64,000 nt of DNA, from NCBI RefSeq assembly GCF_004361815.1, contig NZ_SNWA01000004.1:310001-374000 (forward strand), in the 5' to 3' direction. A program made the translations under genes and the position numbers. The DNA comes from Paraburkholderia sp. BL10I2N1 (lineage in GTDB: Bacteria; Pseudomonadota; Gammaproteobacteria; Burkholderiales; Burkholderiaceae). The notes under the pieces were generated by a model. The model did not search any database. It was not told the DNA's origin and saw only the letters and a list, made by a program, of their open reading frames with translations. Positions 28,120-37,777 of the stretch are shown piece after piece; the stretch's first letter is position 1; each line of letters starts with the position of its first letter.

Positions 28120-29253
28120 ATGAGCCAGCCAATTCTCCAGTTCGGCACTAGCCGCTTTCTTCAGGCGCATGTCGACCTGTTTGTTTCGGAAGCCATGACA
28201 CGGGGCGCCGCGCTCGGTGGCATCACGGTCGTGCAGACCACCAGCAGCGAGTCCAGTCAGAAGCGAATTGCGGCGCTGGCAGAGGGCGGGCCATATCCGG
28301 TACGGATTCGAGGTATGCGCCGCGGAGTGCCGGTGGACGAGATGCTGAGCGGCAACGCGGTGCGCGCAGCATGGCACGCCGAGACTCATTGGGCACAGGT
28401 GCGGGACGCCGTAGCAGAACACGTCGAAGTGATTGTTTCCAATACGGGGGACAGGGGATTCTGTCTTGATGACCGGGATACCGCGGCGCTCGTGACTCAC
28501 CCGGAGTGCGTGCCACATAGCTTTCCGGCCAAGCTGCTGACGTTGCTGCATGCCCGTTGGGAACGAAACCCTGATGCGCCGCTCTCCCTTTTTCCATGCG
28601 AACTCGTTGTCAAGAACGGCGATACGCTGCGCGAACTTGTTGTGACTCTCGCGGCAAAGTGGCGGTTGCCGGAGCCGTTCACTACCTACCTTCGAACGCA
28701 TTGCATATGGGCCAATTCGCTCGTCGACCGCATTGTTTCGCAGGCGATTGAACCGGTAGGCGCAGTTGCCGAACCGTATGCGCTTTGGGCGATCGAGCAG
28801 CAATCGGGACTGGTTCTACCCTGCACACACGAGAACATCGTTTTGACTGACGACCTGCAGCGCTTCGAGCGTCTGAAGCTGTTCCTGCTCAATCTCGGTC
28901 ATAGCTATCTGGCGGAGCGCTGGCTGGAGGACCGCAGGCCGGTTGACGAGACCGTATGTCAGGCAATGAACGACCCGATCCTGCGCGCCGGCCTGGAAAC
29001 TGTCTGGGCAGAAGACGTGCTCTCGACATTTGCGGCGCTGGGCCACCGCGAGCAGGCTCTGACCTATCTCGTCGAGCTACGTGATCGCCTGCTCAATCCG
29101 TTCCTTGAGCACCGGATAGCGGACATCGCGCAGAATCACACAGAAAAATTGCAGCGGCGTTTTCTGCCACTGGTGCAACTTGCCGACAAACTCGGCGTGA
29201 AGCCTGGGCCGCTGCGAATACGCGCGATGCTGGAGCGCGTCGCATCGGTTTAG
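28120..29253 (+). CDS. uxaB: Mannitol-dehydrogenase-family tagaturonate reductase (altronate oxidoreductase)
   Basis: A 377-residue polyol dehydrogenase of the UxaB/MtlD long-chain family. N-terminal ILQFGTSRFLQAHVDLFV replaces the usual Rossmann glycine pattern, and the catalytic-core blocks CELVVKNGDTLRE and THCIWANSLVDRIV are present. It would reduce D-tagaturonate to D-altronate with NADH. It is somewhat shorter than the well-studied enteric UxaB (about 480 residues), as in several proteobacterial relatives. It lies 25 bases after the zinc dehydrogenase gene and 19 before uxaA, in one operon. Confidence 0.8.
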   Translation: MSQPILQFGTSRFLQAHVDLFVSEAMTRGAALGGITVVQTTSSESSQKRIAALAEGGPYPVRIRGMRRGVPVDEMLSGNAVRAAWHAETHWAQVRDAVAEHVEVIVSNTGDRGFCLDDRDTAALVTHPECVPHSFPAKLLTLLHARWERNPDAPLSLFPCELVVKNGDTLRELVVTLAAKWRLPEPFTTYLRTHCIWANSLVDRIVSQAIEPVGAVAEPYALWAIEQQSGLVLPCTHENIVLTDDLQRFERLKLFLLNLGHSYLAERWLEDRRPVDETVCQAMNDPILRAGLETVWAEDVLSTFAALGHREQALTYLVELRDRLLNPFLEHRIADIAQNHTEKLQRRFLPLVQLADKLGVKPGPLRIRAMLERVASV

Positions 29254-29272
29254 GAACTGCCTCGGGAAAGTC

Positions 29273-30802
29273 ATGAACATGGAATCGGACTCTTTTATTC
29301 TCCTGCGCGAACAGGACAATGTCGCGGTCGCACGTCACGCTGTGCCGGCCGGGGTCGAGGTGAATCTCGGAGCGGCGACGTTGCGCACGCGTGCGTCGAT
29401 CCCGTCTGGCCACAAAGTGGCTGTACGCCTCATTGAAAAGGGCGTTGCCGTTCTGAAGTACGGGCAGGTCATCGGTGTCGCGATGCGCGATATTGAGGCA
29501 GGGGAGCATGTTCATACCCATAACGTCGGGATGAGCGCGGTCGGTCACGAACCCACCAGCGGTAGCGCTTTCGAAGCGACTGAAGTGAACGGCTCGCCGG
29601 CAACGTTTCGGGGATATGTGCGAGCCAATGGAGACGTTGGTACACGAAACTTTATCGGCGTGATCGCGAGCGTAAATTGCTCGGCAACCGTATGCCGGCA
29701 TATCGGCGAGGCCTTTAAGGACAATGCGCTCAAGGCGTTTCCATCAGTCGACGGAGTCGTGGCTATCACACATGGCAGCGGCTGCGGCATGGCCGGGTCA
29801 GGCGAGGGTATCGAATTGCTGCGCCGTACCTTGCGCGGGTACGCGAACAATCCCAACTTCGCAGGCGTGTTGCTGGTCGGCCTCGGCTGCGAAGTGAATC
29901 AGATCGCGCCGTTGGTCGATACCTTGGCGGGCAGAGAAGACGGGTTGATCGCCACGCTGACGATTCAGGAAGAGGGCGGAACGCGTGAAACCATTCAAAG
30001 GGGCATCGAGATCGTCGGCAACATGCTGACGCTCGCCGATCGCGCGATCCGCAGTACCGTGTCGGCCGCGCACCTGAAAGTCGGGCTGCAGTGCGGCGGT
30101 TCGGACGGGTACTCGGGGATCAGCGCCAATCCCGCACTGGGTTGCGCCGTTGATCTTCTGGTGCGCAATGGAGGAACGGCCATACTGTCCGAAACGCCGG
30201 AGATATATGGTGCGGAGCACCTGCTGACGTCGCGTGCGGCCTCGCCACGGGTGGCGGACAAGCTATTGGGAAAGCTGCGCTGGTGGGAAGCGTATACGCG
30301 CACCCATCACGGTGACATGAACAACAATCCCTCGCCGGGCAATAAGGCCGGAGGGATTACGACCATTCTGGAAAAATCACTGGGTGCGGTCGCCAAGGGC
30401 GGCAGTACGGGTTTGATGGAGGTGTATGAATACGCCGAAGCCGTCACGCAGCACGGACTGGTTTTCATGGACACCCCTGGCTATGACCCGGTATCGGCGA
30501 CGGGGCAGGTCGCTGGCGGGGCGAACCTGATCTGTTTCACCACGGGCCGTGGGTCAGTGTACGGGTGCAAACCGACGCCCTCGCTGAAGCTCGCCACGAA
30601 CACCCGGATGTTCGAGCAGATGAGTATGGATATGGATTTCAACTGTGGAGCGATCGTTGATGGAACGTTTGGCATTGCTCAGGCTGGAGCCCAGATATTC
30701 CAGTTGATGCTGGACACGGCGTCAGGAAGAAAAACCTGTAGCGAGCAGCATGGCATGGGAGACAGCGAGTTTGTTCCGTGGCAACTCGGCGCTGTCATGT
30801 GA
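29273..30802 (+). CDS. uxaA: Altronate dehydratase
   Basis: A 509-residue UxaA-family dehydratase. An N-terminal SAF domain (about 10-85, ending MRDIEAGEHVHTHNV) is joined to a large C-terminal catalytic region with GYVRANGDVGTRNF, HGSGCGMAG, QCGGSDGYSG and GNKAGGITTILEKS. It removes water from D-altronate to give 2-keto-3-deoxygluconate for the Entner-Doudoroff route. It is the last enzyme gene of the operon. Length is normal for the family. Galactarate dehydratase is related, but uxaB next door settles the assignment. Confidence 0.88.
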   Translation: MNMESDSFILLREQDNVAVARHAVPAGVEVNLGAATLRTRASIPSGHKVAVRLIEKGVAVLKYGQVIGVAMRDIEAGEHVHTHNVGMSAVGHEPTSGSAFEATEVNGSPATFRGYVRANGDVGTRNFIGVIASVNCSATVCRHIGEAFKDNALKAFPSVDGVVAITHGSGCGMAGSGEGIELLRRTLRGYANNPNFAGVLLVGLGCEVNQIAPLVDTLAGREDGLIATLTIQEEGGTRETIQRGIEIVGNMLTLADRAIRSTVSAAHLKVGLQCGGSDGYSGISANPALGCAVDLLVRNGGTAILSETPEIYGAEHLLTSRAASPRVADKLLGKLRWWEAYTRTHHGDMNNNPSPGNKAGGITTILEKSLGAVAKGGSTGLMEVYEYAEAVTQHGLVFMDTPGYDPVSATGQVAGGANLICFTTGRGSVYGCKPTPSLKLATNTRMFEQMSMDMDFNCGAIVDGTFGIAQAGAQIFQLMLDTASGRKTCSEQHGMGDSEFVPWQLGAVM

Positions 30803-30879
30803 AAGCAGGCGAGTCCCCCGAGATGCGAAGGCCATTTTACGGTTCGAGAATCGATACCGTTTTTAGACGGAGGTGCCAC

Positions 30880-31107
30880 ATGCCCATGACCCAATCGTCC
30901 GACAGCCCGGACGTCACAGAGGCTGACTACACCTTGCTGGTGGATGCGTTGTCGTCGCTTTTGAGAGAACGGTCTTCTGCGCTGCAAATTGCTACTGAAG
31001 TCGCGAAAAAAAGAGGGCTTGCGGCGCCGAACGTGTGGGACTTCGGACTCCCCGACATCCTGCGGCTGCGTCGCGTGTGGGAAGTGGCCAGTCGGACTTC
31101 CACCTGA
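30880..31107 (+). CDS. Small conserved-looking protein, unknown function
   Basis: A 75-residue frame with a strong GGAGG six bases before its ATG. The acidic N-terminus is followed by amphipathic helical sequence (VDALSSLLRERSSALQIATEVA) and a tail with LPDILRLRRVWEVAS. No signal peptide or membrane segment. It follows uxaA by 77 bases on the same strand but need not belong to that operon. The good ribosome-binding site and coding-like composition make it likely to be real. Confidence 0.6.
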   Translation: MPMTQSSDSPDVTEADYTLLVDALSSLLRERSSALQIATEVAKKRGLAAPNVWDFGLPDILRLRRVWEVASRTST

Positions 31108-31693
31108 TTTCACGATTTGGCTCCCGGCGTCAGGATAGCTATCGTGCCTTGCAGCGGAGGAACAGCGACGATGTGCACTGTATCCAATTCGGGGATTGCA
31201 GTCCAGATACGGCGTCGTCGCGCAGTGACCTATCTGTCACCCGATCTCAGTGCGTTGATCTGTTTACGCGATCAATGCGTTTTCGGGGTCAACGTCTTTC
31301 TCGTGCGAAAACTGGCGGTTAGGTCCTAAAAATCGATGTTGGTCGAAGACTTACAGAATCGGGCGTTACGCGAAACCCGCAGAGCCTCGGAGCGTTGCCG
31401 CAGGCGGCTGTGCGGGGGCACCGCTACATACCCCCACGACAAGGACGATAACCCCCGATTACGCGTTCGCAGTCGCGCAGCAGTCGGCCGCATCGCGGCA
31501 TGTCCAACTCTTCTTCGCACCAGCGGTGCCGTGCCGTGTATTCGACTATCGCGTCTCGTCGAGTGATCGTTCGGGTCAACCCTTGATCCCGACTCCGGTA
31601 GGCCCTCGCGCGCTATCACCGAGTGTTGTCCTCGATGGGCGCTTTCACCCGCATCATGCAAAATAGCGACATCGAAAATGCGGAGAATGTCCT
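31108..31693. other. 586-bp spacer, at most one doubtful small frame
   Basis: No recognisable gene. A 52-codon frame at 31171-31329 has GGAGGAAC upstream of its ATG, but its translation (MCTVSNSGIAVQIRRR...) suggests nothing known. The rest holds no repeats or RNA motifs that I can identify. The LysR promoter must lie at its right end. Confidence 0.4.
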
Positions 31694-32623
31694 GTGGGTG
31701 TCAACTTCGACCTGAACGATCTGCAGGCGTTTCGAGCCGTCGTGGAGTTGGGAAGCTTCCGCAAAGCAGCGGAGTCGGTCAATATTTCCCAGCCAGCGCT
31801 GAGCCGGCGCATCGAGAAGCTCGAAGCGGCGCTCGGCGTGCGGCTCTTCGAGCGGACCACCCGCAGCGTGACGCTCACCACCATAGGTCGCGTGTTCGCC
31901 CCAAGCGCGGAACAACTTCTCGACGATCTCGATGTCGCATTGCTCGGTATTCGCGACGTCTCCAGCAGCCGCCTCGGTCATGTGACCATCGCATGCGTGC
32001 CGTCGGTCGCCTACTATTTCCTGCCGAGCGTCGTTGCCGCCTATCACAGCCGCTATCCGCGTATCCGGGTCAAGCTGCTGGACTCGAGCGCCAACGAAGT
32101 GCTCGGCTCGGTCATCAGCGGTGAAGCCGATTTCGGCGTCAGCTTCATGGGCAGCCAGGAAACCGAGGTCGAGTTCAAGGTTCTGCTGCAGGAACGGTTC
32201 GTCGCCGCGTGCCGTCGCGATCATCCCCTTGCCCGGAAAAAGCAGGTGACCTGGAACGAGCTTTATGAACACGAATATGTATCCGTGGACAAGACTTCCG
32301 GCAACCGCCTGCTGCTCGATCAGGCGTTGACCAACGTGGCGCCGGCAGTGCCGAGCGTCTGCGAGACTCGCCATGTCACCACCATGCTCGGCCTGATCGA
32401 AGCGGGACTCGGTGTGGCAGCGGTGCCTTCAATGGCAATGCCCATACGCGATCATCCGGTTTTGACCGGCGTGCCGCTCGTCGATCCGGTCGTGACGAGG
32501 CGAGTCGGTATTGTCAGACGCCGGGGGCGTCCGCTCGCGCCGGCCGCGCAGCAGTTCTATCAGACGATTCTCGACACGAAGCGCAGCGGCATGGCCCGCG
32601 CGGTGAAGAAGACCTCGAAATGA
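31694..32623 (+). CDS. LysR-family transcriptional regulator
   Basis: A 309-residue LysR regulator. The N-terminal helix-turn-helix (about 7-66, with GSFRKAAESVNISQPALSRR and LFERTTRSVTLT) precedes a two-lobed substrate-binding domain. GTG start with GGAGA ten bases upstream. Its stop overlaps the start of the symporter gene (ATGA), so regulator and transporter are co-translated; this is unusual for LysR regulators, which are often divergent from their targets. It probably senses the dicarboxylate or amino acid that the symporter carries. Confidence 0.88.
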   Translation: MGVNFDLNDLQAFRAVVELGSFRKAAESVNISQPALSRRIEKLEAALGVRLFERTTRSVTLTTIGRVFAPSAEQLLDDLDVALLGIRDVSSSRLGHVTIACVPSVAYYFLPSVVAAYHSRYPRIRVKLLDSSANEVLGSVISGEADFGVSFMGSQETEVEFKVLLQERFVAACRRDHPLARKKQVTWNELYEHEYVSVDKTSGNRLLLDQALTNVAPAVPSVCETRHVTTMLGLIEAGLGVAAVPSMAMPIRDHPVLTGVPLVDPVVTRRVGIVRRRGRPLAPAAQQFYQTILDTKRSGMARAVKKTSK

Positions 32624-33879
32624 CACTGCCAAGGCCATTCCGGCTGCTTTACGTCCAGGTCCTGCTTGGAATGGGGATCGGCATGACCGTCGGCCACTTC
32701 TGGCCACAGGTCGGTGCGTCGCTGAAACCGCTCAGCGATGCGTTCGTCGCGCTGGTTCGCATGATGATCGCGCCAATCGTCTTCTGCACGATCGTCATGG
32801 GTATCACGTCGCTTGCGAGCGGCTCGAAAATCGGCCGGACCATCGTGAAGGCGCTCGCGTTGTTCTACGTTCTCACTATCGTTGCGCTAGTTCTGGGCCT
32901 CGCGACCGCGTTCGCGCTGCATCCGGGTGCGGGACTGCACATCGACGCGCATCATCTGGACACGGCCATTCTGGCGCAGTATTCGACGCGCACGCAGTCG
33001 CACGGGCTCGTCGAGTTCGCACTGCATCTGATTCCGGAGACGCTCGTCGGCGCCTTCGAGAAAGGCGAGGTTCTGCCGGTCCTGCTGCTTGCCATTCTGT
33101 TCGGCTTCGCATTGAACGCCGGCGGAAGCGCCGGCCGGCGAGGGCAGGAATTCATCGATAGCGTCGCACACGTGCTGTTCCGCATCCTCGCGCTGATCAT
33201 GCGGCTTGCCCCCGTCGGGGCATTCGGCGCGATGGCGTTCACGGTGGGCCGTTTCGGCATCCATTCGATTGGCTCGCTCGGCATGCTGATGTTGTCGTTC
33301 TATGCGGCGTGCCTGCTGTTCGTCGTCTGCGTGCTCGGTCCCCTCACAAGCCTGCATCGCTTCTCCCTCTGGCGTTTGCTGCGCTACATTCGCGAGGAAC
33401 TCGTCATCGTGCTCGCGACGTCGTCGACCGAACCGGTGCTGCCGCGCCTCATCGTCAAGCTCGAAGCGCTTGGCTGCGACAAGGGCATCGTGGGTCTCGT
33501 GCTGCCCGCCGGCTATTCCTTCAATCTCGACGGCACGGCGATCTACCTGACGCTCACCTCGATGTTCATCGCGCAAGCGTGCGATGTACACCTCTCGGGC
33601 GGCCAGATTGCGACGATGCTCCTGGTCATGCTGATCACGTCGAAGGGCGCGGCGGGCGTATCGGGCAGCGGACTGGTTGCGCTCGTCGCGACGCTCGCTG
33701 TCATTCCCGATCTGCCGGTTGCAGGCGTCGCGTTACTGGTGGGCATCGATCGCTTTATGTCCGAGGCGCGTGCCCTGACGAGCGTGATCAGCAACGCCTG
33801 CGCGGTGATCTTCGTCTCGATGTGGGAGCGCCGCCTGCGACCGAACGCGTCTGAAGGATGCATTGAGCCTGGCGCATGA
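32620..33879 (+). CDS. Dicarboxylate/amino acid:cation symporter (DAACS family)
   Basis: A 419-residue inner-membrane symporter of the GltP/DctA family. The signature segments are intact: AGYSFNLDGTAIYLTLTSMF with the NLDGT substrate/sodium site, and TSKGAAGVSGSG in the second re-entrant region. It would import C4-dicarboxylates or acidic amino acids using H+ or Na+. Overlaps the LysR gene by four bases. Substrate cannot be settled from sequence alone. Confidence 0.88.
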   Translation: MTLPRPFRLLYVQVLLGMGIGMTVGHFWPQVGASLKPLSDAFVALVRMMIAPIVFCTIVMGITSLASGSKIGRTIVKALALFYVLTIVALVLGLATAFALHPGAGLHIDAHHLDTAILAQYSTRTQSHGLVEFALHLIPETLVGAFEKGEVLPVLLLAILFGFALNAGGSAGRRGQEFIDSVAHVLFRILALIMRLAPVGAFGAMAFTVGRFGIHSIGSLGMLMLSFYAACLLFVVCVLGPLTSLHRFSLWRLLRYIREELVIVLATSSTEPVLPRLIVKLEALGCDKGIVGLVLPAGYSFNLDGTAIYLTLTSMFIAQACDVHLSGGQIATMLLVMLITSKGAAGVSGSGLVALVATLAVIPDLPVAGVALLVGIDRFMSEARALTSVISNACAVIFVSMWERRLRPNASEGCIEPGA

Positions 33880-33898
33880 GCCCGAAGAAGCCTTCGAT

Positions 33899-33921
33899 CA
33901 GCCCGCCGACCTGCCGGGCTG
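33899..33921. terminator. Candidate bidirectional terminator
   Basis: CAGCCCG (33899-33905) pairs with CGGGCTG (33915-33921) between two convergent genes. There is no strong T-run, so it is tentative. Confidence 0.4.
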
Positions 33922-33937
33922 AGTCGTTGCCGTCGTC

Positions 33938-34720
33938 TCAATGCGTGGCGACGGAATCGAGCCCGGTCGATGTCACCTCCGGCTGCACGGCGGGCGACGC
34001 GAGATAGTCGAGCAGCGCTTTCGCCTCCTTCGGATGCTGCGCGCCGACCGGTATGCCGGCCGCAAAGCGGGTGACGGACTGCATCGACTCCGGAATCTTG
34101 CCGACGTAAGCCGCGCCCTTCACCGGGAGCAACTCGCTCACCTGCTGAAATCCCACTTCGTAGTCGCCGGTTGCAACCACCGACGCTACCGGGATCTTCG
34201 GGATCATCTTCGCCTTGGTCTTCACCTGTTCCTCGATGCCGAGACGCTTGAACAACTCGCGCTCGATATAGACGCCGCTCGCGCTATCCGAGTAAGCGAT
34301 CGACCGGGCATGCAGCAAGGTTTGCTTGAGCGCCGCCTCAGACCCGATGTCGGGCTTCGGCGCGCCATCGCGCACGACCATGCCGATGCGTGAATCCGCG
34401 AGCTCGACGCGCGAATCGGGGATCACCTTGCCTTGTTTGATGAGGTCATCGAGCGCATAGCCGACCATGATCACCACATCGGCAGGCTCGCCGCGCTGGA
34501 GCCGGTTCGGAATGGCCTCCGGCGACTTGCCCATCGAGGGGCCGAGCGCGGTATCAAGCGTATTACCTGTTGACGCCGCAAACTTCGGGCCGAGCAGTTT
34601 GTAGGCGGCGGTGAAGCCGCCAGAGCTCATCACGTGCAGATCGGCGGCCTGCACGTTCGCCGCCGCCACGGCGCAGCCGAGCAGCGCAGCGCCGCAGAAT
34701 TTCAGAAGGAAGGAGTTCAT
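33938..34720 (-). CDS. Periplasmic substrate-binding protein, ModA-like
   Basis: A 260-residue exported binding protein. Signal peptide 1-25 (cleavage after VQA); the mature part opens ADLHVMSSGGFTAAYKLLGP and has the oxyanion/organic-acid binder pattern RLQRGEPADVVIMV. No ABC permease or ATPase is adjacent, so it is probably an orphan binder or a sensor for the neighbouring carboxylate transporters, not a molybdate system. It is 45 bases downstream of the MHS symporter gene on the same strand and likely in one operon with it. Confidence 0.75.
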   Translation of the reverse strand: MNSFLLKFCGAALLGCAVAAANVQAADLHVMSSGGFTAAYKLLGPKFAASTGNTLDTALGPSMGKSPEAIPNRLQRGEPADVVIMVGYALDDLIKQGKVIPDSRVELADSRIGMVVRDGAPKPDIGSEAALKQTLLHARSIAYSDSASGVYIERELFKRLGIEEQVKTKAKMIPKIPVASVVATGDYEVGFQQVSELLPVKGAAYVGKIPESMQSVTRFAAGIPVGAQHPKEAKALLDYLASPAVQPEVTSTGLDSVATH

Positions 34721-34765
34721 GTTCGAAAGAATGTCTGTCTGAAGTGCGAGAAGGGCGGCAATACT

Positions 34766-36064
34766 TCAGGATGCCGCACGCAGCGGAACGGAACGACGCC
34801 GATAAAGTGCGAGCGTGGCACCGAGCCCGCATACCGCGGCGAAGCTCATCCAATAGCCTGGCGCGGCCTTGTCGCCCGTCATGTGAATGAGCGCGGTCGA
34901 GATAACGGGCGTGAAACCACCGAAGACCGCCGTCGCGAGGCTGTAGGCCAAAGAGAATCCAGCGACACGCACTTCGACCGGCATCACTTCGGTGAGCGCG
35001 ACGACCATCGCGCCGTTATACATGCCGTACATGAACGAGAGCCAGAGCAGCACAAGCAGCATGTTGACGAAGCTCGGCGCATGAGCCAGCAGTGATAGCG
35101 CGGGGTAGGCGGTCGCAATCGCCAGGATCGTCATTCCGAGAAGGAGCGGACGGCGTCCGATCCGGTCCGACAGCGCGCCGCCGATCGGCAGCCAGATGAA
35201 GTTCGAGATGCCCACGCACAGCGTGACCAGCAGACTATCGGCGGTGCTCAGATGCAGGACCGTCTTGCCAAAGGTCGGCGCATACACCGTGATCAGATAG
35301 AAGCTCGTGGTGGTCATGGCGACCAGCAGCACGCCCGCGCTTACGACGGTCCAGTTCTGCACGAGCGTCGTAAACACTTCCTTCATGCTCGGGCGATGCT
35401 GGCGCTGTTTGAATTCCTGCGTTTCCTCGAGATTGCGCCGCAATATGAAGATAAAAGGCACGATCATGCAGCCGACGAAGAACGGCACGCGCCATCCCCA
35501 CGCGGCGATCGCCGCCGTGTCCAGCCACTGATTGAGCGCGAAGCCGAGCGCGGCAGCGATGACGATCGCCACTTGCTGGCTCCCCGACTGCCAGCTCGTG
35601 AAGAAACCCTTGTGACCCGGCGTCGCCATCTCTGCGAGATAAACCGATACCCCGCCCAGTTCCGCACCCGCGGAGAAGCCCTGCAGCAGACGGCCAATGA
35701 GAACCAGGGCGGGGGCGAATAGTCCGATCGTCGCATAGCCGGGCACGAACGCGATCAGGATGGTGCCGCTCGCCATGATCGACAGCGTGACAATCAGGCC
35801 CTTGCGGCGACCGACATCGTCGATATATGCGCCGAGGATGATCGCGCCGAGCGGCCGCATCAGGAAGCCCGCGCCGAACACTGCGAACGTCATCATTAGC
35901 GAAGCGAACTCGCTCCCCGCCGGGAAAAAGACCGCGGCAATCTGCGTGGCATAGAAGCCGAACAGGAAGAAGTCAAACTGCTCCAGGAAATTGCCTGCCG
36001 TCACGCGTAGCACGGCGGAAGCCTTCGATTGCCCGGGGGCCAGCGGGGATGAGGAGGGATGCAT
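34766..36064 (-). CDS. MFS transporter, MHS family, probable citrate/tricarboxylate:H+ symporter
   Basis: A 432-residue 12-helix MHS symporter. Family blocks [39 protein letters not shown] and [15 protein letters not shown] are present; the first resembles citrate and tricarballylate transporters of this family. The start at 36064 has GGAGAC ten bases upstream; the longer in-frame extension is not family-like. It lies between a ModA-like binder and a citrate-synthase-like gene, which strengthens a tricarboxylate role. Confidence 0.8.
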   Translation of the reverse strand: MHPSSSPLAPGQSKASAVLRVTAGNFLEQFDFFLFGFYATQIAAVFFPAGSEFASLMMTFAVFGAGFLMRPLGAIILGAYIDDVGRRKGLIVTLSIMASGTILIAFVPGYATIGLFAPALVLIGRLLQGFSAGAELGGVSVYLAEMATPGHKGFFTSWQSGSQQVAIVIAAALGFALNQWLDTAAIAAWGWRVPFFVGCMIVPFIFILRRNLEETQEFKQRQHRPSMKEVFTTLVQNWTVVSAGVLLVAMTTTSFYLITVYAPTFGKTVLHLSTADSLLVTLCVGISNFIWLPIGGALSDRIGRRPLLLGMTILAIATAYPALSLLAHAPSFVNMLLVLLWLSFMYGMYNGAMVVALTEVMPVEVRVAGFSLAYSLATAVFGGFTPVISTALIHMTGDKAAPGYWMSFAAVCGLGATLALYRRRSVPLRAAS

Positions 36065-36349
36065 CGAGGTGTCTCCAGAATTTTGAACTTGCGGTGTTCG
36101 GGCGATTTGTTGTTTGTCGAATATTCGCCCGAACCGCACGAAACGATAAGTGCTATTTTCGGAACGATTGATGTTCGTTGGTTATCAATGTCGGCGAATC
36201 GCTCAAGCTACGAAGCGACACTGGGATGCGGGCGTTCGGGTGTCCATGTTGCGCCCCCGGTTCAGATGATCGTCGATTTCCGCCGCGCATCCGAGCATGC
36301 GGGGATAAAGGAAGATCGTGAATGCGGCGGTTTCCAGATCGGTCTCAGT

Positions 36350-37777
36350 CTATTCACCACGTTGCAGCGGCTGCCACAACATCTTCAGCAGCAGCGCCGC
36401 GATCACGGCATCGACGTTGACGCAGTACACATTGCGGGAGACGCCGGCATCAAACAAGACCTGCACCAGTTCGCGATAGAACGCATGGAACACGTTATAT
36501 TCCCCGCGCTTTTCGCACAGTTGTGCGATGAACACCTCGCGTGGATCGTAGTTGACCGGCCTGTCCTTGAAGACGGGATGGTTCACGCCCGGCAGCTTCG
36601 CGATATCGAGGCTGCCGGCATGCTTCTGCCGCGCCTTGTGCTGCGCATAGCGCTCGACGGCGCGCTCGGCCAGCGAGCGCAGGTCTGCACCGTGCGCGGG
36701 GTCGGACGGGTCCGCAAGCCCGCTGTCCCTGAACGCTTCGATCAGGAACGCGATGCCTTCATAGCCGTTGCCGCCGTGCGTGTAGCCTGTATGGGTGAGA
36801 AAACCGACCAGCGCCTTGTTGAGTTGCACGCGCTCGGGGCTTTCCGGACCGTCAGCGGATACCGCGCCCTTTGCTCCCTGCGCCGAGATGGCTCCTGGGC
36901 CGTTGGTGAGCAGAAGACCGACGAGCGTCTTGCAGGCGAACAGATCGTTGAGGCCCGGCGCGAGGTTGAGCAACGCGGCAAAACAGATTTCCGTCAGGCT
37001 GCGTTCGTTCAGCAGCGCTTGCGTGGTAAAGCCGCAAAACCCGTCGGGACTGTGTCGCGAGGCGTCCGCCGATGCACCGATCAGCGTCCCGAACAACATG
37101 GTCCACCAGGGCAGGCTCTCGGCCGTGACGCGCGAAACGCGCTTGCGCATCAGCGGTCCCCACGCCAGCGTCATCGAGATCGCGGCCAGAACAGCGTCTG
37201 CCGTCGGGTGAGCGGGCTGGGAAGTGAGCCAGCGCACGAGGACCGATCTGACTCGACGCTCGGCGAGTCCCGCGAGCATCGCTTCGGCGCGCAAATCGCG
37301 GGTGTCGGTAAAGAGCGGCTCGCAGCCGCTGATGTCGATCCGTGCGATGTCGAAGTTCTCGTCGAGCGCACTCGTAAGGCCGGCTGCCGAGAAGCGTTCG
37401 ATCATCCATTTCGCGGCATCCCGCGCCGCGCGCTGCCGATTCGGCCCGATGATCGAGGCCGCGGCGGCCAGGATGGCGTTGGGTGCATTGCCGGCCTCGC
37501 GTGCGGCTTGTGCTGCCGCGAGTTCCGGCGTCCCGTACAGATTGACGGACGCAGCGATCGCGACATTGATGAGCTTCTCGTCGTTTTCTCCGCCGAACTC
37601 GTGAAGCAGGGCAAGGCTGACGTTGGCTTCGAGCGAATGCGTCGCCGCTTCGAGCATCGAGGCGCCATACGGGGTATTCGTACCTTTCGTGCAATTTCTG
37701 GCGGTCATCGCCCGCAGAGCCCCGTCCAGCAAGGATTTCCCGTGCTGCACCATTTCCTCAGAACACGAATTCACCAA
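36350..37777 (-). CDS. Citrate-synthase/citryl-CoA-lyase-like protein, 5' end altered
   Basis: A 475-residue frame. The C-terminal half carries citrate-synthase-superfamily character (GFCGFTTQALLNERSL, then HTGYTHGGNGYEGIAFL and NYDPREVFIAQLCEKRGEYN), close to the citryl-CoA-lyase end of ATP-citrate-lyase-type proteins. The N-terminal ~200 residues are helical. Residues about 25-36 are encoded by one arm of a perfect 35-bp inverted repeat and the start codon lies in its loop, so the 5' end may have been rebuilt by an insertion and the original protein may have been longer. The neighbouring MHS symporter suggests a role in a citrate-like substrate. No strong ribosome-binding site is seen. Confidence 0.6.
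   Translation of the reverse strand: MVNSCSEEMVQHGKSLLDGALRAMTARNCTKGTNTPYGASMLEAATHSLEANVSLALLHEFGGENDEKLINVAIAASVNLYGTPELAAAQAAREAGNAPNAILAAAASIIGPNRQRAARDAAKWMIERFSAAGLTSALDENFDIARIDISGCEPLFTDTRDLRAEAMLAGLAERRVRSVLVRWLTSQPAHPTADAVLAAISMTLAWGPLMRKRVSRVTAESLPWWTMLFGTLIGASADASRHSPDGFCGFTTQALLNERSLTEICFAALLNLAPGLNDLFACKTLVGLLLTNGPGAISAQGAKGAVSADGPESPERVQLNKALVGFLTHTGYTHGGNGYEGIAFLIEAFRDSGLADPSDPAHGADLRSLAERAVERYAQHKARQKHAGSLDIAKLPGVNHPVFKDRPVNYDPREVFIAQLCEKRGEYNVFHAFYRELVQVLFDAGVSRNVYCVNVDAVIAALLLKMLWQPLQRGE

Noticed and set aside
29273..30802. Galactarate dehydratase (GarD) instead of altronate dehydratase
   Set aside because: The adjacent UxaB-type reductase makes altronate the expected substrate.
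31171..31329. 52-codon small gene upstream of the LysR gene
   Set aside because: Has a fair ribosome-binding site but the translation is not protein-like and nothing supports it; mentioned only under the spacer.
33938..34720. Molybdate ABC transporter ModABC
   Set aside because: Only a ModA-like binding protein is present, with no ModB or ModC and with carboxylate transporters as neighbours.
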